Origin: Stentor roeselii | Lineage: Eukaryota > Ciliophora > Heterotrichea > Heterotrichida > Stentoridae | DNA: 64,000 nucleotides | Direction: 5' to 3' | NCBI GenBank assembly: GCA_006503475.1 | Contig: RSEH01000101.1 | Span: 89,527-153,526 of the forward strand | Shown: in pieces, positions 35,534-43,864 of the stretch | How positions within the stretch are numbered: position 1 is the first letter of the stretch | Layout: every line of letters starts with the position of its first letter | The notes under the pieces: generated by a model | What the model was told of the DNA's origin: nothing | Database searches by the model: none | Seen by the model: only the letters and a program-made list of their open reading frames with translations | Position numbers and translations under genes: made by a program

Positions 35534-38305
35534 ATGAAAGCTTATGGATACATACACAAAATTGAAAGTGATAAATCTTTTGTATACTTCCCTGCTCTTG
35601 GATTGTTCGGAACAATGAACTATGTCAATTGTAATCCAAAAGATATCTTTGAATTTGAAAAAATAGATGACCAATTATCTTACCCTAAGAAATGTGAAAA
35701 TTTAAGCCAAGAGTGGGGAAAAATAATTGAAGTGTCATCAGCAACTCTAAAAGTAAAGCTACAAAACTCAATAAACTACACTCTTCCAATCCACTTTTTC
35801 GTAAAAACAATCGACGAACTTTCCATCGGCCAGCAAGTAAAAACCATAAAAAATTCTCAAGGAATGATAATCTACTGCGAAATAGTAGAACCAGTTCAAG
35901 AACCAAAAGAAGAAAACGACTACCCGGACACCATAAGTAAGAAGCACCCTTTAAAATCAATGAAAGATTCATTTAAATTCAATGAAAAGATAAAAAACTC
36001 GATCAAAACTCTTCAAAATTTCTATTCTTCATACAGAAAGATAAGAGGAGATGGAAACTGTTACTATCGAGCAGTAGGATTCGCTTATATTGAATATCTG
36101 AGCAGAGGATCTTGCCCTACATCGAAGTTTATCGATTATATCAACACGAGTTCCTCAGAATTTCGACCAGTTCTCAAGTATTTGTTTGAAATCAAGCAAA
36201 GGTTTGGATCCGCTGTTGATTATTGTGAAGAATTGTTCTCGAATAGGCAAAATGACTTGATGCTTGTCAAGGATATCAAAGATCGAGTTGCAAAACATCT
36301 TTTAAATGACCCGGAAAAGTTTAAACCTTTTTTAACGCACTCTTTGGAACAAGAAATTCAAAATGTTTTGGAAATGGGAAGAGAAGCGGAAGGAGTTCCT
36401 TGTAGCTTTATGACGGAGATTCTTGGGATTAGTATACAGAATGTCTTGCTTGATAGAGAAGGCGTTGTGCAGAATAAAATTTTGAATGATGATTCTGGAA
36501 ATTGCATATTCTTGTGTCTTAGGACTGGCCACTATGATCTGCTCTATACATATGAGCAAGATTGCGAAGATTTCTCCAAACACCCACCAAACAATTCCTC
36601 AAATCCCGAGCTTCTAATTCTCCTACTAAACCACACAAAATACCTCTACGAAAAGCTATTTACCCTAAGTTACAACTACAACATTCGTCTAGGCAGTTAT
36701 TTCCCCGATTCAATTCCAAAAATCGCAGATTTTTGGCAAGAATTCTCAAAACTCAGCGAAAAAACCTCAGAAGCACGAGAAATAAGTGAAAAGTTATTAG
36801 AAACCGTTTCAGAAAAGAACTTCATCAGTGAAGTACTCGGTCTCTGTTCCTATTGCCTATCATCCCAAAGCGATTTTAAATTATTCTGCGGTCATCTAAT
36901 GTGTAAACAAGACTCTTTCGAAGGTCTAAAGTCCTCAACCAAAGGTCTCTTCCTTCTAAACGATTTCGAAGGACCTCCATCTGAATGTTTAGTCTGCAAA
37001 GCTCTTTTAACCACAGAAGACCTAAAAAAAATCCTCGATAAAGACTTCCAACTTTACGAATCTCGTCGTTTAGAACGTCTTCAAAAACTTGAAGAAGCTG
37101 AAGACCGTTCAAAAGGTCTTAATTTCTGCAAGTCCTGCCAAAAGAAAAAAAAACAAAGCGAGTTCAACCAGCACCACCTTTGCATCTGCACATCATGCAT
37201 TCCATCATCACTAAAAAACAACTCCTGTATACACTGCGGTAAGAAATTTTCAAGAGATTATTTAAAATCACTGAAACTCATCTGTGCCCTTTGCGAGTTG
37301 CCTTCAAAAACTGTGATAATTTCTCATTCATCTCATATAATTTGTGAAAACTGCGAAAAACAGTGTCTTTTATCATCAAAATGTCTTGAATGTGCCAAGG
37401 CTTTAACGAGTGAAGAAATTTCTTTACTTTCAGAAAAATATTTCCAGAGTTGCTTTGTTTGTGGAAAATTTTTACCTGAGAAGAGCCTGGGTGTTAAAAA
37501 ATGTGGATGTCTTGTTTGTGACGCTTGCTTTTCCAGGTGCTTGGCTGAAAACGCAGGGTGTTGTTTTGTCTGTGGACAGAGACTGGCCCAGGCAAAGACT
37601 CAGTGCGTGATTTGCACTGATCTCTTCGCTCGTGATCAGATGTTGACTTTGAACTGTGACCACTTTTTTTGTGGAGAATGTCTTCGTCAACATGTCAACA
37701 ATTCAATTTCAGAGGGACAGGAAAAGGTTTCTTGTCCTTCTTGTGAAGAGATTATTGATGGGAATATTATTTTTAGTCTTGTTGATGAGAAACTTTGGGA
37801 TATTTATAATAAAGCTTCTATTCGGAAGCATTTTAGACTTGTTGATTGTCCTAAGTGTGAGTCTTACTTTGAAACCCAGGAAAATATTGCGAAATGTATC
37901 AGTTGTAAGTTTAAGTTTTGTGTTGGGTGTAAAGAACCAGCGCATGCTGGAGGATGTGATGACCAGAAAATAAAAAAAATCATCAAAGAAATCGAAGATC
38001 GGGGGGAAAGGGTTGCACAGTGCCCTGGGTGCAAAATTCCATACACCAAAGATGAAGGCTGTGAACATGTAGCTTGCACTAATCCTCAATGCGCCACTGA
38101 GTTCTGCTTTACTTGCTCTTGTCATCGGGCTCCTACTTTAGCACATGGAAACCATTATCATCGCGAAGACTGCAAGTTTTATGGAAAATTTGATGGACCT
38201 GATAAGTTTTCTGAAAAGTGTGGAAGATGTAAGGCTTCTGGAAAACTTTGTAAAAGGCCGAAGAAGCTGAAAGTGGCTCGAAGGTTTTTACCTGGTGAGG
38301 AATAA
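35534..38305 (+). CDS. Otubain-RBR fusion: deubiquitinase plus E3 ubiquitin ligase
   Basis: From the N-terminus of this 923-residue protein: a beta-rich region possibly of two small OB/S1-like folds (1-120); an otubain-type OTU peptidase (~150-340) with DGNC (Asp173, Cys176) and HYDLLY (His333, Asp335); four tandem CxxC-rich RING-like units (~438-488, 532-568, 583-620, 640-680); then a full RBR set, RING1 (~691-737, CVICTDLF), IBR (~772-808) and RING2 (~830-861, CPGCKIPY and EGCEHVAC). Cys843 matches the catalytic Cys that carries ubiquitin in parkin and HOIP RING2. Thus one chain appears able both to remove and to attach ubiquitin. The frame is continuous, so this is not an artefact of adjacent genes. 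Substrates are unknown. Confidence 0.93.
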   Translation: MKAYGYIHKIESDKSFVYFPALGLFGTMNYVNCNPKDIFEFEKIDDQLSYPKKCENLSQEWGKIIEVSSATLKVKLQNSINYTLPIHFFVKTIDELSIGQQVKTIKNSQGMIIYCEIVEPVQEPKEENDYPDTISKKHPLKSMKDSFKFNEKIKNSIKTLQNFYSSYRKIRGDGNCYYRAVGFAYIEYLSRGSCPTSKFIDYINTSSSEFRPVLKYLFEIKQRFGSAVDYCEELFSNRQNDLMLVKDIKDRVAKHLLNDPEKFKPFLTHSLEQEIQNVLEMGREAEGVPCSFMTEILGISIQNVLLDREGVVQNKILNDDSGNCIFLCLRTGHYDLLYTYEQDCEDFSKHPPNNSSNPELLILLLNHTKYLYEKLFTLSYNYNIRLGSYFPDSIPKIADFWQEFSKLSEKTSEAREISEKLLETVSEKNFISEVLGLCSYCLSSQSDFKLFCGHLMCKQDSFEGLKSSTKGLFLLNDFEGPPSECLVCKALLTTEDLKKILDKDFQLYESRRLERLQKLEEAEDRSKGLNFCKSCQKKKKQSEFNQHHLCICTSCIPSSLKNNSCIHCGKKFSRDYLKSLKLICALCELPSKTVIISHSSHIICENCEKQCLLSSKCLECAKALTSEEISLLSEKYFQSCFVCGKFLPEKSLGVKKCGCLVCDACFSRCLAENAGCCFVCGQRLAQAKTQCVICTDLFARDQMLTLNCDHFFCGECLRQHVNNSISEGQEKVSCPSCEEIIDGNIIFSLVDEKLWDIYNKASIRKHFRLVDCPKCESYFETQENIAKCISCKFKFCVGCKEPAHAGGCDDQKIKKIIKEIEDRGERVAQCPGCKIPYTKDEGCEHVACTNPQCATEFCFTCSCHRAPTLAHGNHYHREDCKFYGKFDGPDKFSEKCGRCKASGKLCKRPKKLKVARRFLPGEE

Positions 38306-38691
38306 AAAGTTAATAGATTAATCAATTGTTTAGGTTAAGGTGAAAAAAAAAAGGATGAAAAAAATGAAGGTTTATTATTTTAGAAAAAGATTAAAGAAAT
38401 AATAAAGTTTTTAAAAATTACATAATTTGGAATCCATATAAAAATCATATCAGTTTAGTAAAGGTTCATGATTGTTCTTTAGCAAGTGAACGTTATTTTC
38501 ATTCTTCTGCCTGCCAATTCGAATAAAATTCTAAATTTTCAATTATTTTGGATAAACCAGCTCCTAAAATGAATATTTTATAATTTAGTTATCTGTTTTT
38601 ACAAAAGGTGCCTTTATTAAATAAAAACATGAAAACAGAGAGAGTATTAATTTCATAAGCATTTCATCCATAACTAATAAATTAAGTCTAA
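38306..38691. other. Convergent intergenic region, 386 nt
   Basis: AT-rich DNA between the stops of the otubain-RBR gene and the ABCG gene. No ORF, repeat or RNA signal was seen. Confidence 0.6.
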
Positions 38692-40524
38692 CTAACTCTT
38701 GACTATCTTGATATTTTTTATCTGCAGCCTAAATATTAAGAGAGTAATGGTTGCAAGGACAACAATATGCACAATACTAATTAAAGAGTTCTCAATGATA
38801 CTTCCATCATAGTTATATCTATCTTCAGGTTCATAAACAACATCATCATCAAGGTCCAAGTCATCGAACTCATTCTTCAACATAGCATTTCTCAAAAAAT
38901 AATAAGGTGTAAGAAATCTCAGCCAATTAATAAAATCAGGAGGACTTTCAGCGTCAGTAATAAATCCTCCTAATAAAAGCATTCCCATTGAAATCGTTGA
39001 TGAAATGGGCTGTGATAATATCGGAGTCACTGCCAGAACTCCTCCTAACAAGCCAGAGACGAATCCGACTGTATAGGTCAGCATAGATATCAAGATCATA
39101 TTCACAATTTTATATGCACCATCCTGGTTGAGGTCAGCAACGAAATAAGTGCTAAAAATCATAACTAATATCGTGAAGATCATCAATGGGATTTCGAATA
39201 TTGACTTAGTGAATAAGTAAAGGTAAGGCGAGTAAAGACATTCTTTTATCTCTTTCAAAACAATACTCCTCTCATTCGCCACATTCATCGAAGCATTGAA
39301 ATTCGGGATAAAAGTGAATATAAAAAAGATGAGAAGTATGAGTCCTCCTCTATCTTCAACACCTTCACTATCATAATCCAAATTATGAAACAACATATCG
39401 AACAATATTGCAAATAAAAAAGTTTGAAAAACTTTAACAGTGCAACAAAATGGATTCCTTCTGATGTTGATAGTTTCTCTCCAGACCATCCAAAGAAAAC
39501 TCTTAAAAAATTTAGTTTCAAAATTCAATTCTTTTGCTGAGTTTCCAGCAACATCCTTGTTAATATCATCCCAGATGCTTTCCCCCAAACTATCGTACTT
39601 TTCACTTAAAATTTTTATAGTTTTTAATTCTTCTTCAGTCAAATTGTTCCTGTCTTCAATTCTGATAATTTTAATAAAGTGCTCTGGAGGGTTAACATGA
39701 TCACCAATTTGATATCCTATATCATTGAAATAATCTACTGATTTACTTGCCCTGCCTTGGTAGACAAATCTTCCTTCTTGCATCAAGCAAAGTCGGTCAA
39801 TCATTTTGAACATGTCAAAACTTGGCTGATGAACAGTTGTGATGACAGCGACTCCTAAATCAGCTGCAATTTTCAAAGACTCAAAAACACTTTTCGCAAG
39901 ATAACTATCAAGACCTGAAGTGGGTTCATCTAAAATAAGCACTGATGGAAGTAGCATCATTTCTGAAGCAATAACGACTCGTTTTTTCTCTCCTCCAGAT
40001 AAACCTTTCACAATGTTTCCACCAATGATGCTATGTTGGACTTTAGTGAGTTTGAACTGGGTTAAGACTTTATTGATTCTTTCTTTGATTTCTTGTTTTG
40101 TGCCTGAAACTCGAAGATTCAAGTTGAACTTCAAGAATTCGAAAGGACTTAAAAACTCGAATAGAATACTTTCTTGAGGAATGAACCTGATAATGCTTGA
40201 AGTGTTGATGTTATCTGTATTTACTGTATTTAACCACATGTCACCTTTTATTATGAATTTCGATTCCATGACCAATTGATTTGAGAGTAAGGAAAGTAAT
40301 GTTGTTTTACCGCAACCTGATAGGCCCATAATTGCTAGAATTTCTTGAGGGTTTGCAAAGCCTGAAACACTTTTAAGGATATTCAGTGGTTTATCTGATG
40401 AATCGATTGAAAAGCTTAGGTTTTCCCATTTCAAGACGACTTTCTGGATTTCATCTGCTGTTGCTAAGGTAAGAGGTTGTTCTTCGGCGAGTAAGTGAGA
40501 AGTTTCTTTCTGACGATCTGACAT
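38692..40524 (-). CDS. ABCG-family half-transporter, 610 aa
   Basis: The nucleotide-binding domain comes first (ABCG order): Walker A GLSGCGKTTLL, signature VKGLSGGEKKR, Walker B LILDEPTSGLDS and the H-loop TTVHQPS. Six membrane spans follow in the C-terminal ~270 residues. ABCG half-transporters dimerise to export lipids, sterols or xenobiotics. It is closely similar to the product at 56265-58115 (long shared blocks such as QHSIIGGNIVKGLSGGEKKR), so the two are paralogues on opposite strands. The start lies in TTATAAATG. Confidence 0.95.
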   Translation of the reverse strand: MSDRQKETSHLLAEEQPLTLATADEIQKVVLKWENLSFSIDSSDKPLNILKSVSGFANPQEILAIMGLSGCGKTTLLSLLSNQLVMESKFIIKGDMWLNTVNTDNINTSSIIRFIPQESILFEFLSPFEFLKFNLNLRVSGTKQEIKERINKVLTQFKLTKVQHSIIGGNIVKGLSGGEKKRVVIASEMMLLPSVLILDEPTSGLDSYLAKSVFESLKIAADLGVAVITTVHQPSFDMFKMIDRLCLMQEGRFVYQGRASKSVDYFNDIGYQIGDHVNPPEHFIKIIRIEDRNNLTEEELKTIKILSEKYDSLGESIWDDINKDVAGNSAKELNFETKFFKSFLWMVWRETINIRRNPFCCTVKVFQTFLFAILFDMLFHNLDYDSEGVEDRGGLILLIFFIFTFIPNFNASMNVANERSIVLKEIKECLYSPYLYLFTKSIFEIPLMIFTILVMIFSTYFVADLNQDGAYKIVNMILISMLTYTVGFVSGLLGGVLAVTPILSQPISSTISMGMLLLGGFITDAESPPDFINWLRFLTPYYFLRNAMLKNEFDDLDLDDDVVYEPEDRYNYDGSIIENSLISIVHIVVLATITLLIFRLQIKNIKIVKS

Positions 40525-41023
40525 TTATAACCAGGTTATTAGTTGTAAGATATGCGTTTTTTATAAACTCAGAGGAATTTATTTAAAATCTTTAGATTTT
40601 AATAACTTTTATTAGTTGAAATTATGATTATTTTGTTTGGTTAAATCGATAAATTGAGAGGTGGATTTAGTTCATCTTACTGATTGGGAAGGTAATTCGT
40701 TAATATGATAGGGATTCGAAAGAGAATTATTCCATTTTATTATCACAGAAAAATATTAGTACAATTATACAAATAATTCGACTAAAAAGATGAAATTTTT
40801 TCAGAGTTTACTGAAATTTAAATATATTTTCTTAAGGTTTTATGATTATATATAATTGCAGACAATTCTTGAATTTGTTTTTTTTTTCTTTCGAAATTTC
40901 CCGTGAAATAAGAATTGAAAAATCATTAATATTATGCTTTTTTAAACTTTATCATGACTTAAAGTAACTATTTCTAGATTTCTTGAATGCAAGGCAAACA
41001 ACTATATTCTTTAATCTATCTAA
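40525..41023. other. Intergenic region, 499 nt
   Basis: Upstream DNA of the ABCG gene and downstream of an unrelated plus-side gap; both flanking genes are on the minus strand. Very AT-rich with a T10 run. No gene or repeat was recognised. Confidence 0.6.
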
Positions 41024-41788
41024 TTAAGTCTCTTTCGAAGAATGATGATTGCTATGAGTAGCTTCCGGTTCTTTATGAGCTCCTCTTTCAGCTGGTGCTT
41101 CTTCCTTCAATTTCTTTTTCTCTTCATGCAACAAATGTTTCCCTCGATGCTTAAGTTTCTTCCTTAATTCAATAGATTCAAAATACCCTTTATTTTGATC
41201 ATCCTCAGCCCACTTAACAAAAGCAGCTCCCATGACACTTGTGCACTTATTGACAAATAAAGCTTCAAAAATCTCATTTTTAATTGATTCAGTCGCCGCT
41301 TGCATGTATTTAAGTGACTTTCCTAATTCATCAGCAGTATAATTATTATTCGAATCCGGAGGAGGCACAAATCTAGGAAGTTCAACAGAAACCAACTCGA
41401 AAGCCAAATCAAGAAACTCAAAAAGTCCTTTTTTACTTAAAGCCTTCGCTTTAACCACCATAAAAGTCTCGAATATCGCACTTGCCTTTGAGGAAACTGA
41501 TCCTTTGCTTAGCAAGGCAGTCAAAGTCACTAAGAACTTGAGTGGGTATTTGTTGTCAGTCATTCTTTTTTCATAGAAAGCTACAAATCGCTCTTCTTTG
41601 AACTGTAAACCGAAGTGGTCAATGAACAGCTTAAAATTTTGCTTGGAAATATAGCCGTTTTCGGCTGACTTGATGTAAAATGCATGAAGGTCTGTGAAAT
41701 TGTAACTGGTGTAAAGAAGGAGGTTTTCTCCTGTTGCAACCGCAGCTTCTTCATAAGTCAGGTCAGAACGTGACTCAAAGCAGCCCAT
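41024..41788 (-). CDS. Putative N-myristoylated helical protein, 254 aa
   Basis: The N-terminus MGCFES fits the N-myristoylation consensus (Gly2, Ser6), with Cys3 available for palmitoylation, so membrane attachment is likely. Residues ~25-200 are helical with an EF-hand-superfamily-like rhythm (AFYIKSAENGYISKQNFKLF), but the Ca2+ loops lack the full DxDxDG pattern, so calcium binding is doubtful. The C-terminal ~45 residues are Lys/Glu/His-rich. The family is not recognised. The start lies in ATATAAATG. Confidence 0.78.
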   Translation of the reverse strand: MGCFESRSDLTYEEAAVATGENLLLYTSYNFTDLHAFYIKSAENGYISKQNFKLFIDHFGLQFKEERFVAFYEKRMTDNKYPLKFLVTLTALLSKGSVSSKASAIFETFMVVKAKALSKKGLFEFLDLAFELVSVELPRFVPPPDSNNNYTADELGKSLKYMQAATESIKNEIFEALFVNKCTSVMGAAFVKWAEDDQNKGYFESIELRKKLKHRGKHLLHEEKKKLKEEAPAERGAHKEPEATHSNHHSSKET

Positions 41789-41872
41789 TTATATCCATTA
41801 ACTAAAATCTAATAAAATTGACCCTTTTCAGTATAATTCAATCTTTCTATTCAATTAATCGTCATTTCTATC

Positions 41873-42931
41873 TTAACTATTCATTTCAACACTCTCTGAA
41901 GCGTCTTTACCTTCTAAGGTTCTTAGTCTTTCTTCAAGAGATGCAATTAGCTTTTCTTCTTCACTGATCATCTTTGTTGCTTGCTCTTCGGTTTTTAGTC
42001 TTTGCTGTTGCTCGTGGACTAGTTTTTTGGCAAGGGCGATGCAGAGTTGTTTTTGGAGTTCGGGTGAACTTTTTCTTTCAACTTCTTGGAAAAGATAGAC
42101 TATTTGTTTGTCGATGTATTCTCCGTACTCTTCCTCATTCTGAGGAGGTTCCATGTCCCTCCACTTGTTTTCCTCTTGCAAAATCTCACTTCTAGAAGAA
42201 TTTCTAGATTCATTTCTAGAATTAGAATTAGTGCTTTCCCCCTTGCTCTACTTAAAAATTACAGCAATAAGTGCTTTGAGTCTCTCATTTTCCTTCTGTA
42301 ATTCAGATAATTTCTTATCCATAACCTGTGCCTCTTCTCTTACGACTTCCAAGAGTTTTTCAGTTTTTTTCTTATAAGCCCTGCTTAATTCTCACATTTC
42401 TGCTGCTTGAACACTGTCAAACTGTTCTTCTTTTGCACGATTTTTGCTTAAAGATTCTTTTATCATGTTGATGACTTCGATTTCCTTCTCTTGTTGTTCT
42501 TTAATTTTTTCGTCAAGGTTTTGACGGGTTTTCATCAAACTTTCCACGAGTCCTTCGATCTCTGTCAGGGACTCCATCGGCATTGACTTCCCTTTAGACT
42601 CTGAGGGTCTTGGGGTTAAAGCTGCGGGCTTTGAGGATATTGAAGGAGCTCCTCGGGATTTAGGGGTGATTGACTTTTGTGGTGAAACTCGCTTTCCTCC
42701 GACAGGTTTGGATAAAACTACTTTGGAGCTTTTTAGTGCATCTGATGGAGGCGTTGGATCTCGACCTGACTTAAGCGGAGATATGCTTGAGGGAACTGGG
42801 GGCGGTTTCGATATTGACTTCTGGGGAGTAATCGAACGAGTTGGAGTATGTGTCGGAGACTTGTTCGGCTGGGAACTGAGTTCTTTAGCTCTCTGTATGA
42901 ACGCAAGAACTCTTTGGGTGTTTTCAGACAT
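41873..42931 (-). CDS. Disordered/coiled-coil protein, 3 exons, 342 aa
   Basis: The exons are 42396-42931, 42263-42380 and 41873-42247. Two 15-nt introns must be removed to join what otherwise look like two short ORFs. Residues ~1-120 are Ser/Pro/Lys-rich with repeated TP/SP sites (for example SPTHTPTRSITPQKS), resembling microtubule-binding or CDK-substrate tails. Residues ~120-225 and 260-330 form coiled coil (KKTEKLLEVVREEAQ and LIASLEERLRTLEG), separated by a short Asn/Ser/Arg repeat (NSRNESRNSSRS). Function unknown. The start lies in GTATAAATG. Confidence 0.82.
42248..42262 (-). other. 15-nt intron 2 of the coiled-coil gene
   Basis: Sense sequence GTAATTTTTAAGTAG, with A at position 10. 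It lies between codons (LKALIA | SKGEST); its terminal TAG is in frame. Confidence 0.9.
42381..42395 (-). other. 15-nt intron 1 of the coiled-coil gene
   Basis: Sense sequence GTGAGAATTAAGCAG, one of two introns starting GTG; A at position 10. Retention gives a TGA right after an ATG; splicing gives ...AAEMAYKKKTEK. Confidence 0.9.
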
Positions 42932-43221
42932 TTATACTGCTGGAGAGTTATAACAAGGCGAAGATTATACAACTTTCCAAAAAGAATCGCAGATTATTTA
43001 AGCTACTAAATATTAGGCTAAACTAATTAACAATCATTAAAACCAAATGATACTCAAAGTAAATCAAATTTCATAAGGAACAGTGAAGTAAAGTATTAAT
43101 GATAATCTTATAATAAAACATCTGATTTTCAATAATCAAGAAAATAAATCACCCTTAAACTAAACTTATCCAAACAACTAAAATTAATTAATAATTAAGC
43201 CAGAAAACATCTAAAGTTACA

Positions 43222-43809
43222 TTAAACCCTTGACTTAGTCGACGTGAAATCTTCAGAAAGTTTCTCAGAAATATACCTAAAAATCCTTTTCCCCATATTA
43301 AGTTCAGGAGTATGTTTCGGGTTTTTATACTCTTCATCTTTATGCAAATACGCCCACTCAATGACATCTCCAATACTTAAGTTATTCTGATTTTCCGCTT
43401 TCGGAAGATGAAGTAATTCCAAAACAGATCCTTTTAAATTACAGATTTCTTTCAAAAGTTTCATTTCTCCAATAGTAAAAGCGAATCCATATCTTGAGTA
43501 ATCAGTGATGATCCCGATCTCATCCTGAGGGTCATTAGTCTTGATAAAAGCCATGACAATATGAGAATGTTCAGACTTTGTTTCAGTTTTCGCCTTGACG
43601 CACCTTATATCCGAAGGCCGGTACTTCAAAAAATAAGAATTCAGAGCTTTCGGGTCTTTGATTTCTTTGAGGCCGATAAGGACTTGGGTGTAATCCACGA
43701 TTTTAAAGTTTTCTTCTATTATAATCACTGCTTGTTCTATTCCTTTACCTTCTTTGACAAATGGCAGAGGCTGGCTTTTCTTAGCCTTGGTCGAAACGCA
43801 TGTTCCCAT
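43222..43809 (-). CDS. Putative N-myristoylated protein, 195 aa
   Basis: Begins MGTCVSTKAKK: Gly2 and Ser6 fit N-myristoylation, Cys4 could be palmitoylated, and the nearby Lys residues add electrostatic membrane binding. The body (~35-180) looks like a compact alpha/beta fold (FKIVDYTQVLIGL, SHIVMAFIKTND, GIITDYSRYGFAFTIGE). No family is recognised. It lies in the same minus-strand series as the MGCFES protein, with one gene between them. Confidence 0.78.
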   Translation of the reverse strand: MGTCVSTKAKKSQPLPFVKEGKGIEQAVIIIEENFKIVDYTQVLIGLKEIKDPKALNSYFLKYRPSDIRCVKAKTETKSEHSHIVMAFIKTNDPQDEIGIITDYSRYGFAFTIGEMKLLKEICNLKGSVLELLHLPKAENQNNLSIGDVIEWAYLHKDEEYKNPKHTPELNMGKRIFRYISEKLSEDFTSTKSRV

Positions 43810-43864
43810 ATTTAAATATATTGTTTTCGTATCTTTTTACTTAGTTTATAATGATTAGTTACAA

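Noticed and set aside
42392-42931. Separate 179-aa and 102-aa genes at 42392-42931 and 41873-42181
   Set aside because: Two consensus 15-nt introns join them in one frame, and the short intervening exon continues the coiled coil.
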